Shown here: piece after piece, positions 9,039 to 18,413 of the stretch
Layout of the letters: each line of letters starts with the position of its first letter
How positions within the stretch are numbered: position 1 is the stretch's first letter
From: Clostridium sp. OF03-18AA
GTDB lineage: Bacteria; Bacillota; Clostridia; Lachnospirales; Lachnospiraceae
Length of the DNA: 64,000 nt
Assembly (NCBI RefSeq): GCF_003478035.1
Contig: NZ_QUEP01000002.1
Location: forward strand, 124,001 to 188,000
Direction: 5' to 3'
Position numbers and translations under genes: made by a program
Notes under the pieces: model-generated
The model's input: only the letters and a program-made list of their open reading frames with translations
Databases searched by the model: none
What the model was told of the DNA's origin: nothing

Positions 9039-9562
9039 ACTTTTTAGAAATCCGAAACCGGATTATCCAGTGCTTAAGTGAATACCTCCAGTGTTCGATC
9101 ATGCTGAATAACCAGCAGAATCCGGAAGCGGAATACCCGTATCTCTTTTACAGCGCGGCTCCATACACGCCGGAAGGCGGGCAGGGAGATTATCAGTTGG
9201 AGAAGCTGTACGATGGATATCTGGAGAAGCGGACAGGAGAAGCCAGCTGCACCTTTTCCTTTACATGCTGCAGCACCGATCGGGAGGTCGGTAACGAGTA
9301 TGTTCTGGGAGAGGATGAAGCTTTTCGTTTTGCGGACAAGGCGGCCGGGTGGTTCCTCCATGCTGGTTACGATACGATCGCAGGCATGGGAATAACCGTT
9401 GATGATGTGTCAGCTGTTCAGGACCGATCCACGCTGATGGTCGATGAAGAGGCGAGGCGGTACGGCTTTGACGTCCGGATCCGGTATGTCCGCACAGATA
9501 CCCGGAAGATAGGAACCATTGAACATGTAGTGACAAAGAAAGGAGACAGCAATGAGCTCTAA
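9035..9562 (+). CDS. Neck terminator protein, gp12-like
   Basis: The 175-residue product resembles the LIC_12616/gp12-like neck terminator family: N-terminal helix NFLEIRNRIIQCLSEYL, a YPYLFYS strand, and a C-terminal YGFDVRIRYVRTDT strand followed by the IEHV ending. These proteins cap the tail tube before head joining. It lies immediately before the sheath gene and overlaps it by 11 bases. Confidence 0.7.
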   Translation: MNFLEIRNRIIQCLSEYLQCSIMLNNQQNPEAEYPYLFYSAAPYTPEGGQGDYQLEKLYDGYLEKRTGEASCTFSFTCCSTDREVGNEYVLGEDEAFRFADKAAGWFLHAGYDTIAGMGITVDDVSAVQDRSTLMVDEEARRYGFDVRIRYVRTDTRKIGTIEHVVTKKGDSNEL

Positions 9563-10616
9563 AGACGTAGTAGTGGTTGTGAAGCTGGAAGAGGTTGACA
9601 CTTCCGTTGCTTCACTCGATATTCTTCTGATCTCCACGGCCGGAGCGAAAGACGTGAAGACTTATACGGATCCGGAAGATATCGCAAAGGACTATACGGC
9701 AGAAAGTGCTGTGTATAAAAAAGCAAAGGTGATGATGGGACAAGGTAAGGCGAAACCGACACCAGCATCCCTGATCAAGAAAGTCAAAGTTGTAGGATTC
9801 GCGGAACCGGAATCTCCGGAAGCACTTGTAAATGCGATCAAAACATTTCAGGATAAGGATAATGATTGGTACATGTTCCTTACTGATCAGCATGAGGACG
9901 CCTACATCAAAGCATTGGCGGCATTTGCCGCAGATAGTGAACCGAGTGAAGCAGAGCTGACGGCCGGAGTCGAGGATCACCGAAAGTTTTACTTTGCAGA
10001 GACCGACAACAAGGAACTGAAGCTCACTGACCGAAGAACCGTCGTGATTTACACAGGGAATCTGGACGAGCAGGCGGAAGCTGCGTGGATTGGTTCTGTT
10101 GGTCCTTGGTACCCGCAGTCTGTAACATGGAAATTTAAGATGCCGGTGGGAGTGTCCGTGCCGAACTTAAAAGAATCCGAACTCACGATTCTGGAAGAGA
10201 ACCATGTGAACTGGGTTACCAATGAGTATAAGAAAAACTACATCAAAAACGGCTGCTGTGCTGACGGAGAATGGATCGATACGATCCTTGGCGGCGACTG
10301 GATTGCAAAAACCATGCGTGAGAAGCTGTACAACATCTTCACAAGCAATGAAACGATTCCGTACACGGATGCCGGTTTTACGATCGTGGCAGCTGGCGTT
10401 TTTGAAACGCTGGATCAGGCAGCCGATTACGGGATCATTGCAACAGATCCGGAGTCTGGTGCCGGAGTGTATAACGTATCCGTTCCGAAGAGGTCCGCGG
10501 CCACAGACCAGCAGGCAGCATTACGCCAGATGCCGGATATCCCGTGGGAAGCACAGCTGGCTGGTGCCGTCCATGGTGTGAAGATCTCCGGAACCTTAAA
10601 AGTAACGCTGAATTAA
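9552..10616 (+). CDS. Contractile tail sheath protein
   Basis: The 354-residue product matches the DUF3383-type sheath family seen in Mu-like and KPP10-like myophages: a beta-rich N-terminus, a central WYMFLTDQHEDAYIKALAAF helix region, and the C-terminal PDIPWEAQLAGAVHGVKISG segment. Its presence shows that the prophage has a contractile tail. It is followed by the tube gene after 16 bases with a GGAGG site, the invariant sheath-tube order. Confidence 0.85.
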   Translation: MSSKDVVVVVKLEEVDTSVASLDILLISTAGAKDVKTYTDPEDIAKDYTAESAVYKKAKVMMGQGKAKPTPASLIKKVKVVGFAEPESPEALVNAIKTFQDKDNDWYMFLTDQHEDAYIKALAAFAADSEPSEAELTAGVEDHRKFYFAETDNKELKLTDRRTVVIYTGNLDEQAEAAWIGSVGPWYPQSVTWKFKMPVGVSVPNLKESELTILEENHVNWVTNEYKKNYIKNGCCADGEWIDTILGGDWIAKTMREKLYNIFTSNETIPYTDAGFTIVAAGVFETLDQAADYGIIATDPESGAGVYNVSVPKRSAATDQQAALRQMPDIPWEAQLAGAVHGVKISGTLKVTLN

Positions 10617-10632
10617 GTAAGGAGGATTATCA

Positions 10633-11034
10633 ATGGATGTAACAAGTTATGATCCGAAAAAAGTCAACGTGGCGGTGGACGGAGCTATTATCACCGGATA
10701 CGCATCGGACTCCATGATCACGGCAACAAAAAACGAGGATGCAGTGACTACAGAAGTGGGCTGCAAGGGCGATGTGGTATATTCCGAGAATGCGAATGAG
10801 AGCGGTACGATTACAATCACGCTGCAGGGAACTTCTTCCTCTCTGCCGCGTCTCAGAAGCCTGGCGTCAAGCCGGAAACAGATCTCTGTGACTGTATCTG
10901 ATGCAAATGACAGCGATGATATCAGCATCACGGCGCAGAAATGCCGCGTTGTGAAGATGCCAGATGTGTCCAGAGGAAAGACATCCGGAAATGTAACAAT
11001 TTCAATTTTCGTACCGAATCTTCAGGTACGGTAA
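10633..11034 (+). CDS. Tail tube protein
   Basis: The 133-residue beta-strand-rich protein resembles the DUF3277 tail tube family, with SYDPKKVNVAVDGAIITGYA at the start, an ESGTITITLQ strand, and a terminal SGNVTISIFVPNLQ strand. Hexameric rings of this protein form the inner tube through which DNA passes. Length and position directly after the sheath support the call. Confidence 0.85.
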   Translation: MDVTSYDPKKVNVAVDGAIITGYASDSMITATKNEDAVTTEVGCKGDVVYSENANESGTITITLQGTSSSLPRLRSLASSRKQISVTVSDANDSDDISITAQKCRVVKMPDVSRGKTSGNVTISIFVPNLQVR

Positions 11035-11094
11035 GTCATGAAGAAGTGGCCGGACCGTCCGAAAGGATTAACTGAAAGGGGATATAGAAAGTAT

Positions 11095-11367
11095 ATGGCA
11101 AAGCAGAAAAAAGTAGTAGTAAACGGTAACGAATTCGTTCTTCAGAGCGTGTCTCCAAGATGGTATTTCGACCTGAACGACCGTTGTGGGATGACAGGAG
11201 GAAAGAAGAAGACCGCGGATTACATCGATGAGCTGTTCAAAAACGTGGTCATCGAACCGAAAGAGGTAGCTACAAAAGGATTTGATTATTTCGAGGAGGC
11301 AGAGGACATTTCGACATCTGAGAAGCTTCTGGGAGAGATCGAATCCTTTCTTAGAGGCAGAAGCTGA
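11095..11367 (+). CDS. Tail assembly chaperone, first frame (G)
   Basis: The 90-residue product begins MAKQKKVVVNGNEFVLQSVSP. By position between tube and tape measure it is the G part of the chaperone that coats the tape measure during tail assembly. A longer in-frame start exists at 11038 with a poor ribosome site; I prefer 11095. The frame ends at TGA 11365-11367 and is overlapped by the second frame, which lacks its own ribosome site. Confidence 0.75.
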   Translation: MAKQKKVVVNGNEFVLQSVSPRWYFDLNDRCGMTGGKKKTADYIDELFKNVVIEPKEVATKGFDYFEEAEDISTSEKLLGEIESFLRGRS

Positions 11368-11545
11368 TGAAGAACTGGCTCAGTCCAGAGCATTAAGGCA
11401 TCAGGAATTCTGGACTCTTGTTTTTTCAACAGGAAAGATTTCTTATTCCGAGTGGGCCCAGATGGATCTCGGGGAGTTCTACGAAGCACGAGAGGCATAC
11501 CTCAATTTCAGACAATCCATAAGTGACCGGCAGAGTGCTTCGTAG
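11282..11545 (+). CDS. Tail assembly chaperone, second frame (T), reached by frameshift
   Basis: This frame is +1 (equivalently -2) to the G frame and has no convincing start or ribosome site. Its meaningful part begins near EAEADEELAQSRALRHQ and ends at 11545, about 60 residues past the G stop. Fusion by programmed frameshift would give the GT protein made by nearly all long-tailed phages. Two candidate slip sites lie in the overlap: GGGAGAG at 11331-11337, where GAG can re-pair two bases back, and CTTAGAG at 11350-11356, which permits a +1 slip. Confidence 0.7.
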   Translation: MIISRRQRTFRHLRSFWERSNPFLEAEADEELAQSRALRHQEFWTLVFSTGKISYSEWAQMDLGEFYEAREAYLNFRQSISDRQSAS

Positions 11546-11584
11546 GAAGTTCTGCCGGTTCTTCATTGAAAGAGAGGTGACAAA

Positions 11585-13978
11585 TTGAACGACCAGAGAA
11601 ATCTAACAATTGGCGTAGACTTTGGGCTGAAGGATTCCATCAATCAGCTGGAAAGTATCTATGGCAGCATCCAGGGAATCAAAGCTGGATTCCAGGGAGC
11701 TGAAGACAGCGGCGTCCAGATGGGAAGCCGCGTGGCAAGAAGTGCCGGAACGATGGCGGACGGACTCCACGATGCAGACCGCGAAAGCCGGAAGGTCATT
11801 ACGACACTGGACCGGCTGGAAGATTCCGGAGACGGGGCGGGATCCGCAATCCGGGATGCCGGGGTTGCGTTTGACCGGTTCGGCGATAAGGCAGAAGAAA
11901 ATGTCGGGCAGGCGAAGGATGAGCTGCGGGACGCAGTGAAAGCAGCAGATGCTTTCGGCAGTGAGATTGCGAAAAATTCTGGAACTGCGGCAAAGGATAT
12001 GGATGGAGTGTCCGACGCTGCGCGAGATGCGGGAGACGCATTTGAGGATGCCGGTGTTCAGGTGGAACGATCTTACATTCAGATGGGTGCCGAGGCTGAC
12101 AGCTTTAAAAAGGCTGTTATCGTTACAAGCGCCACAGCGAACAAAGAGACAAATTCTATCGCAAAGACGATCAAAGCCGGACTCCAGGGCGCTTATGGAT
12201 ACGCAGGAAAGAAGGCGGCCAAGTTTACCAGAGATGCTGTGGACGGCGCGCGGGATGTCAAGGAGGCATTTACCCATCCAATCCAGACGATTCGGTCAAA
12301 GCTCTCTGACGCGCTTGAGCGGGCAAGAGAACACATCGATGACATAGGGGATGAGGCGGATAAAACCGGCACAGACCTGGACAAAATGGGGAGCGATGGC
12401 TCCGGAGCAGGAACGGCGATCAAAGACGCTATGGGCTCTGCTGTAAAGTCGTTTTTTGCGGTGTCTGCGGCGATCGAGATCTTTAAGAAGGATGTTGAAC
12501 TGGTAAAACAGTTCGGATCAGCGGTCTTGGAAGTCGGTAAGTCTGCAGAACAGACGGGGGCGAAATTTGAAGCTGCTTTTTCTCCGGATTCCGGGGTGAA
12601 GGAATGGTCAGAGAACTTCTCGTCTGCGATCCACCGGAGCAATACCGAAGTACAGAGCTTTTTGGTATCCAATAAAGCAATGTACAACGAGTTGGGGATC
12701 ACCGGAGAAGCAGCCACAGAGCTCTCGAAGATTACGACTTCGCTGGCATATGATCTTGGAACTGCGTTTAAGATGGATGACTCGGAAGCCCTCAGTGTCA
12801 TGCAGGATTACATTAATGGTAACACGAAAGCGTTGTCAGAATATGGAATCCAGATTGATGATGCAGTCCTGAAGCAGTCCGCAATGGAGATGGGGCTTGG
12901 AAAGAACATCGATAATCTGGATGATTATGCGATGGCTCAGGTCCGGATGAACGCGTTGCTGAAGAACTCGACGCAGATTCAGCAGATGGCGGCTAAGGAA
13001 CAGGAAGGATACGCAAACGGGATCAAGAGCCTGAACGGTATCTGGCAGAACTTCCTCGCGGACGCAGCGGAGCGGTTTGCGCCGGTGTTCACAGATCTCA
13101 CGAACACGTTGCTGACATCCTGGCCGCAGATTGAGCCGGTGCTGATGGGAATCGTCGATACGATGAGTATCGGAATTTCCTCCGGTGCTCCGGCGATCAT
13201 GAGCCTGGCAAAAGATGCGATTCCGCCGCTTATTGATGTGATCGGACAGTTAGGATCCATTGCCGGTCCGGTCGGAGGCACTCTGCTTAATATTGCAACG
13301 ACGGCACTGCCGCCGCTCTCCCGGATCATCGGGACCATGGCAACGACGATCGTCCCGCCGTTTGTGAACATTCTGAGGGTGCTGGGAGATGATGTAGTTG
13401 TTCCGCTGATGCCATATGTGGAGAGCATTGCAAACTCCATTCTTCCGGCGTTGTCGGCTGGATTGAAGATGATCCCGCCGATCTTGCAGACCATCTCACC
13501 GGTTCTCGGAGGCATTGCGGACATTTTGTCCCGTGTTGTGAGCTTCTTATCGAAAATCGTTCAATGGGCGGCTGGCGGGCTTGCAGGACTTCTTGACAAG
13601 GTTGCTGGCGTATTTGGCGGCGGTTCTTCGGCGGCAAAATCTGCAGGTGCGAAGATTCCACATAACGCAGATGGAGATCCGGACTTTAAAGGTGGCTGGA
13701 CCCACATCAACGAGCGCGGCGGTGAGATCGCATATCTGCCGTCCGGATCCGCTATCATTCCGGCGGATAAGAGTGAGCAGATCATCAATAACAGCCGGCA
13801 GAGCAGTGTTAAAACAGACATTAACTTCAACCCTACTATCAAGGTGGAAATCCACGGAGACAGTGAGGGAGGAGGTACGAAGCTGACGGATGACCTGAAG
13901 CAGATGATCAAGGAGCTGTATCAGGAGATGCAGGAAGAACATTATGATCAGATGGCGATCCAGCAGGGAAATGCATAG
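11585..13978 (+). CDS. Tail tape measure protein
   Basis: The 797-residue protein sets tail length and helps eject DNA. The first 280 residues are helical with repeated Ala-Gly-Asp segments. Hydrophobic segments lie around 280-300 and across about 540-680 (for example LLNIATTALPPLSRIIGTMA). A Gly/Asn-rich DPDFKGGWTHINERGGEIAYLPSG domain lies near the end. It starts at TTG 11585 after AGAGAGGTGAC. It is short for the family, which implies a fairly short tail. Confidence 0.9.
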   Translation: MNDQRNLTIGVDFGLKDSINQLESIYGSIQGIKAGFQGAEDSGVQMGSRVARSAGTMADGLHDADRESRKVITTLDRLEDSGDGAGSAIRDAGVAFDRFGDKAEENVGQAKDELRDAVKAADAFGSEIAKNSGTAAKDMDGVSDAARDAGDAFEDAGVQVERSYIQMGAEADSFKKAVIVTSATANKETNSIAKTIKAGLQGAYGYAGKKAAKFTRDAVDGARDVKEAFTHPIQTIRSKLSDALERAREHIDDIGDEADKTGTDLDKMGSDGSGAGTAIKDAMGSAVKSFFAVSAAIEIFKKDVELVKQFGSAVLEVGKSAEQTGAKFEAAFSPDSGVKEWSENFSSAIHRSNTEVQSFLVSNKAMYNELGITGEAATELSKITTSLAYDLGTAFKMDDSEALSVMQDYINGNTKALSEYGIQIDDAVLKQSAMEMGLGKNIDNLDDYAMAQVRMNALLKNSTQIQQMAAKEQEGYANGIKSLNGIWQNFLADAAERFAPVFTDLTNTLLTSWPQIEPVLMGIVDTMSIGISSGAPAIMSLAKDAIPPLIDVIGQLGSIAGPVGGTLLNIATTALPPLSRIIGTMATTIVPPFVNILRVLGDDVVVPLMPYVESIANSILPALSAGLKMIPPILQTISPVLGGIADILSRVVSFLSKIVQWAAGGLAGLLDKVAGVFGGGSSAAKSAGAKIPHNADGDPDFKGGWTHINERGGEIAYLPSGSAIIPADKSEQIINNSRQSSVKTDINFNPTIKVEIHGDSEGGGTKLTDDLKQMIKELYQEMQEEHYDQMAIQQGNA

Positions 13979-13987
13979 GAGGTTGAC

Positions 13988-14554
13988 ATGGCATATAGTT
14001 TGACCGGAAAGAAATCCGGAGCAATATCGTTTCTTCCGGCAACCGGAACGATAACACAGGAGACGATGACAAAATCCAGTAAGATGACATCCAATGCGAT
14101 CGAAGGCGGGAGTAGCATCGAGGACCATGTTTACTTGAATCCGGAACAGTTCCAGATCGTGGGCGTTGTGGTAAAGAACCACAGCGCCTTCCGGTCCAGA
14201 TTGGAGACAATGTGGAAGAACCGTGATCTGGTGACGTATGTGGGAAAGTTCCGGGTAGAGAATTATGTGATTATAAGTCTTCAGATGAAAAATGACTCGG
14301 GAAATCGTGATGGATTTTCGTTTACAGCCACGCTGCAGAAAGCCAACATCGTTTCTGGAGCATATGTGGAGATCGGGCAGGAACCGCTTATGAGCAAGCA
14401 GGATTCCGCCAAAACAGTGTCTTCAGCAGGTCTGAAGACAACCGTATCAAAACAGATCAGTCAGAGCGCCTATGCGGCATATGTGAGCAGTTATAACGGA
14501 AAGAGCAGCAGTGGACCAACGCAAAGGAAAACTGCAAGCTACAACGGCGTGTAG
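13988..14554 (+). CDS. Baseplate distal-tail (Dit-like) protein
   Basis: The 188-residue protein follows the tape measure and contains the pattern SNAIEGGSSIEDHVYLNPEQFQI in its N-terminal half, typical of Dit-like baseplate proteins of Mu-like phages. Its C-terminal 50 residues are Ser/Gln-rich and low in complexity. It likely forms the ring joining tube and hub. Confidence 0.65.
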   Translation: MAYSLTGKKSGAISFLPATGTITQETMTKSSKMTSNAIEGGSSIEDHVYLNPEQFQIVGVVVKNHSAFRSRLETMWKNRDLVTYVGKFRVENYVIISLQMKNDSGNRDGFSFTATLQKANIVSGAYVEIGQEPLMSKQDSAKTVSSAGLKTTVSKQISQSAYAAYVSSYNGKSSSGPTQRKTASYNGV

Positions 14555-14566
14555 GAGGTGTGACAG

Positions 14567-14926
14567 ATGGATGAATTGCAGTCAATGGGACTGACGGCGG
14601 AGGTGGAGTATATCCCAATCGATACGTCAAAGGTCCCGTATACATTTTCAATCAAGCTGGATGACCGTACGTACACTCTGACGGTCCGGTATAACGAGCA
14701 GGGAAAGTTTTTCACAGCTGATCTGGCAATTATGGCCACGGGAGAAGTGCTGTGCTACGGGGATCCGGTGCGGTACGGGAGACCAATGTTCCGGGTGATT
14801 GAGGACGCAAGATATCCGATCCCGGTGATCGTCCCGTACTGCTTATCAGGAGATGTGGATACGGTAACATTTGAAAATTTCGGAAAAGAAGTGCAGCTCT
14901 ATCTGCATGAAAGGAGGACAGACTGA
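14567..14926 (+). CDS. Baseplate plug protein
   Basis: The 119-residue protein begins with a strand-rich domain (YIPIDTSKVPYTFSIKLDDR). It ends with a Pro-rich strand and a GDVDTVTFENFGKEVQLYL segment. This pattern and the position between Dit-like and hub genes fit the plug family of simple contractile baseplates such as that of cyanophage Pam3. GGAGGTGTGAC precedes the start, and the next gene overlaps its stop. Confidence 0.65.
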   Translation: MDELQSMGLTAEVEYIPIDTSKVPYTFSIKLDDRTYTLTVRYNEQGKFFTADLAIMATGEVLCYGDPVRYGRPMFRVIEDARYPIPVIVPYCLSGDVDTVTFENFGKEVQLYLHERRTD

Positions 14927-15777
14927 TGGCTTTTTTCCTTCGGTCCGCTACCTTGCAGATCGGACCTCTGAAATACAACATGAACGATGGTTTTTACTTC
15001 GATTTTGAAGTACCGTTTTATGATTCTGACCAGCTGATCACCGCTTCTTTTACCGTATATAACTTGAATCCGACCTCTCGTCAGGGCATTGTAAAGAACC
15101 AGGTGGTCATCCTTAATGCCGGGTATGAAGATGACGAGGGCGTTCTTTTCGTGGGACAGGTTGCAAGCTGCAGCCATAAACAGAATGGCGTGGAGTGGCA
15201 GACAAAGATCACAGCAACGGCGGCACTCGATCAGTGGCTGAATAAGAAAGTCAACAAGACCTACGCGGAAGGCACGACGGCGGAAGCTATCGTTAGGGAT
15301 CTTCTGAATATGTTCGCCCTGGAGATCGGCGTCTTTCAGCTTGCGGAGAATGTGGTATACCCGCGCGGCCGGGTATGCTCCGGAAAGCTGAAGGATGTTT
15401 TGCAGGAAATCGTTACCAGGGAATGTAAGTCGAGGCTGCTGATACGGGCAAACCAGGTCATTATCAATAATCCTGCCGATGGGGTAAACAAAGGATATCT
15501 CCTGACGCCAGCGAGTGGACTCCTCTTCCAGTCAGATGATTCTGACGTGACCACGGTAGAGGCTCCGCAGAATAAAGGAGCAAGTGCAGAGACGAAAGCG
15601 GCAGCGAAGAAGACCTGGAAAAGGACCTGCCTTCTCAATTACCGTTTAGGTCCTGGAGATATCGTGCAGATCCAATCAAGAGACCTGAACGGAAAATACC
15701 AGATCATATCCGGAGTACATAAAGGATCTCCAACGGGGACCTGGACGACTGAGATCGAATTTAAGGTTGCAGGATAG
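14926..15777 (+). CDS. Baseplate hub protein
   Basis: The 283-residue product resembles the gpD/XkdQ/gp44-like hub family: an N-terminal strand-rich domain (LNPTSRQGIVKNQVVILNAGYED), a central lysozyme-like helical segment, and a C-terminal LGPGDIVQIQSRDLNGKYQI strand with KGSPTGTWTTEIEF. It carries the spike and connects to the tube. ATG 14926 overlaps the previous TGA. Confidence 0.75.
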   Translation: MAFFLRSATLQIGPLKYNMNDGFYFDFEVPFYDSDQLITASFTVYNLNPTSRQGIVKNQVVILNAGYEDDEGVLFVGQVASCSHKQNGVEWQTKITATAALDQWLNKKVNKTYAEGTTAEAIVRDLLNMFALEIGVFQLAENVVYPRGRVCSGKLKDVLQEIVTRECKSRLLIRANQVIINNPADGVNKGYLLTPASGLLFQSDDSDVTTVEAPQNKGASAETKAAAKKTWKRTCLLNYRLGPGDIVQIQSRDLNGKYQIISGVHKGSPTGTWTTEIEFKVAG

Positions 15778-15785
15778 GAGAGAGA

Positions 15786-16184
15786 ATGGGATACAAATCA
15801 GCAGAACTTAACAATGCAGAAGCGAATGAAAGAAAAAATCTTCTGAAGATCCGTTGTGCGGATCTTATGCAGGTGACAGCTTTCGACGCCGGAAAGATGA
15901 CCGTCAATGTGAAACCTTTGGTAAAAAGGGAGATCGGTGACACGGTTGTTTCCCCACCTCCGATTCTGGGCGTGAAGGTTGCAAATATTCCACTTGAAGT
16001 GGAGGTCGAGGGAAAGAAAGGAACAGTAACCGTAAAAATCAATCCGGGAGATATCGGTGTGGTGGTCTATCTGGATCTGGACAGCGATAACTCTATCAAG
16101 ACCGGAGCAGAGAGCACGCCGAACTCTTCCAGGGTGCATTCTGGAGATGATGCGATCTTTGTTGGTGTTGTACAGAAAGGGTGA
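15786..16184 (+). CDS. Baseplate spike, Gp138 N-terminal type
   Basis: The 132-residue protein has an OB-fold-like pattern, VTAFDAGKMTVNVKPLV followed by KINPGDIGVVVYLDLD. It ends SSRVHSGDDAIFVGV, as in Gp138-like membrane-piercing spikes. It lacks the long beta-helix of larger spikes, so the tip is short. It follows the hub by eight bases. Confidence 0.7.
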   Translation: MGYKSAELNNAEANERKNLLKIRCADLMQVTAFDAGKMTVNVKPLVKREIGDTVVSPPPILGVKVANIPLEVEVEGKKGTVTVKINPGDIGVVVYLDLDSDNSIKTGAESTPNSSRVHSGDDAIFVGVVQKG

Positions 16185-16188
16185 TGGC

Positions 16189-16551
16189 ATGAACGATGCA
16201 TGGAAGATTGATCCGGAGACAAAAGATCTGTGTTTTGATGATAATGGACTTCTGGAAACTGTGAGTGAAGATGAGACGGCGGTCCAGAGCGTAAGAATGA
16301 CGCTGACGGCATTCAAGGGAGACTTTGATCCGGTTCCGGATCATGGTACTGACTATGAATTGATTCTGGGGCTTCCGACCGATGAGGATACTATGGACGA
16401 AGTAATCCGGGAAGCAATCTTTCAAGAGAGCCGTGTGGCCATGATCGATGAGTTGACGATCAACATGCAGAACCGGTCAGCGGAGATCAGATTTTCCGGG
16501 ACTTTAAACGATGGAGAAAAGGTCAGTATGGAGGTGAATGTGGGTGAATGA
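16189..16551 (+). CDS. Baseplate wedge protein, gp25/DUF2634 type
   Basis: The 120-residue protein carries the features of the gp25-like lysozyme-fold wedge family and DUF2634: an acidic N-terminus, SVRMTLTAFKGDFDPVPDHGTDY in the middle and a beta ending. I set the start at ATG 16189 (MNDAWKID), preceded by AAAGGGTGA, not at any upstream codon inside the spike gene. It connects the hub to the J-type wedge protein that follows. Confidence 0.75.
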   Translation: MNDAWKIDPETKDLCFDDNGLLETVSEDETAVQSVRMTLTAFKGDFDPVPDHGTDYELILGLPTDEDTMDEVIREAIFQESRVAMIDELTINMQNRSAEIRFSGTLNDGEKVSMEVNVGE

Positions 16552-17722
16552 TAACTGGGGATTAACAGATAAGGGCTTTTACCGCCCGACCTATACGGTG
16601 CTCTTGAATGCTTTGGAATACAAGGCAAGGGAGCTGTATGGTGATGGAATCAACTTAACTGTGAGATCTCCGCTTGGCGTGTTTTTGCGTATCCTGGCAT
16701 GGATTTGGAATATCCTCTTTGCCTGCTTGGAAGATGTGTACAATAGCCGCTTTGTGGACACAGCCGTGGGGACAAGTCTTTATCATCTGGGAAATGCAAT
16801 CGGTATGCAGCTTCTTCCGGAAGGAAAAGCAACCGGATATATTTCTGTAACAGGAACAGTGGGAACCGTGGTTCCAGCGGGATTCCTGGTGGCAACAAAC
16901 GGAGGATTGCAGTATACGGTCATGTCTGCTGTTACAATCGGAGAATCCGGGACATGCCTTGCTTTGATTCAGGCGGTCGAAACAGGACCGGAATACAATA
17001 CGGAGGCAGGAACCATCCAGGTGATCGTCAATCCATCCTCTGTGGCTGGAGTGACAGCCATTACGAATGGTGCAGAAATCACAGGCGGACGTTTGAAAGA
17101 GACGGATGCGGAGTTTCGGGCAAGATACTACAAGTCGGTGGATTATCCAGGCGGAGTCAATGCAGATGCTATCAGGGCTGTGCTGCTAAATGATGTTGAG
17201 GGAGTATCATCTGCATATGTTTATGAAAATGATACAGATGCACACGATGATACCTACAATCTTCCGCCGCACAGCCTGGAGGCGGTTGTGTATGGAGGTT
17301 TGGATGAGGAGATTGCGAAAGCAATATACTCGCGCCGATCCGGAGGTGTCCAGACGATAGGCAGCGTATCAGTTAATGTCGTAACAGCATCAAAACAGCA
17401 GTTGGCGATCAGATTTTCCCGTCCGACGCCGAAGAAAATCTGGATTAAGATCTCAAAATTAAAAAAGAACAGTTCTTATGCTGGAGATGACACAATACGG
17501 GAAGCATTAGTGGAATACATCGGCAGCTCGACGGCCGGAGGTTTGGAGATTGGTATTGATGTCATCTACATTAAGCTACCTGGAATTGTAGCTGCAGTCT
17601 CAGGAGTGGAGGATTTTGATATTGATATCAGTACAGACGGAACCACTTACGGAAAATCCAATGTGTCGATTGGGTATCGGGAAAAAGCTATTACAGAAGA
17701 AAGTGCGGTGATCATCGAATGA
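16544..17722 (+). CDS. Baseplate J-like wedge protein
   Basis: The 392-residue product shows the baseplate J/gp47 pattern: N-terminal helical part, GTVVPAGFLVATNGGLQYTV, the family signature GGRLKETDAEFRARYYKSVDYPGGVN, and a beta-rich end. It forms the wedges that trigger sheath contraction. GGAGGTGA at about 16,529-16,537 is well spaced for GTG 16544; the in-frame ATG 16538 is too close. Confidence 0.85.
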   Translation: MNDNWGLTDKGFYRPTYTVLLNALEYKARELYGDGINLTVRSPLGVFLRILAWIWNILFACLEDVYNSRFVDTAVGTSLYHLGNAIGMQLLPEGKATGYISVTGTVGTVVPAGFLVATNGGLQYTVMSAVTIGESGTCLALIQAVETGPEYNTEAGTIQVIVNPSSVAGVTAITNGAEITGGRLKETDAEFRARYYKSVDYPGGVNADAIRAVLLNDVEGVSSAYVYENDTDAHDDTYNLPPHSLEAVVYGGLDEEIAKAIYSRRSGGVQTIGSVSVNVVTASKQQLAIRFSRPTPKKIWIKISKLKKNSSYAGDDTIREALVEYIGSSTAGGLEIGIDVIYIKLPGIVAAVSGVEDFDIDISTDGTTYGKSNVSIGYREKAITEESAVIIE

Positions 17723-18411
17723 GCTTTGCGATAAAGATGCTGGAAATGCTGACCAGCGCGTATAACCGAACGGACATCTTGGAACTGAAAGAAAAGAGGA
17801 CACCGAAAACGAATATCGGAAAGTTGTTCACTTTATCAGGATGGGGTTTTGATATCATCCATGATCAAACAGAGAAAGTCCGGCTGTGGGATGACATCGA
17901 TGTTATGGAAGGTGAAACACTCACGAGATACGGGAATGGTTTCGGAGTAGCCAGAGGAGAAGCAGGAGATGAGATTTACCGGATCATGATCAAGGTAAAG
18001 ATCATCGCCATGCTTGCTGCTGGAGATCTCGATACGATCATCCTCTCGGCGGCATCCCTTTTTGGTGTAAGTGCGGAGGATATATCTTTTCAGGAAGTCT
18101 ATCCTGCAAAAATTTATCTGTATATCGATGAGGATAAGTTGGATCAGGAACACAAAAATGTTGCAGATACGATTGCCGGACTAATGAAACGGATAAAGAC
18201 CACGGGTGTCGGAATCAGAATTTTCTATAAGACGTACAGTAGTAAGCGAGCTGCTGTGTATGTGGGAACTCCTACATGCATTGCGGCTTTTATTAATGTA
18301 GCTCCGATGCCGTTAAACAAGAAGAGTGTGAAGACGATTGAATTAAAAGCAGGAATAGGAACTCTTGTTTGTACAAGGGTATCTTATCCGGCAATACCAC
18401 GGGAGGTATAG
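17719..18411 (+). CDS. Baseplate/tail-fibre adaptor protein (gpI-like position)
   Basis: The 230-residue product starts by overlapping the J gene stop (ATGA). It begins with a helical region, has YRIMIKVKIIAMLAAGDLDTI in the centre and beta strands at the end. It occupies the place of P2 gpI or YmfQ-like proteins that attach fibres to the baseplate wedge, and the fibre gene follows two bases after its stop. Sequence support for the family is moderate. Confidence 0.6.
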   Translation: MSFAIKMLEMLTSAYNRTDILELKEKRTPKTNIGKLFTLSGWGFDIIHDQTEKVRLWDDIDVMEGETLTRYGNGFGVARGEAGDEIYRIMIKVKIIAMLAAGDLDTIILSAASLFGVSAEDISFQEVYPAKIYLYIDEDKLDQEHKNVADTIAGLMKRIKTTGVGIRIFYKTYSSKRAAVYVGTPTCIAAFINVAPMPLNKKSVKTIELKAGIGTLVCTRVSYPAIPREV

Positions 18412-18413
18412 GA

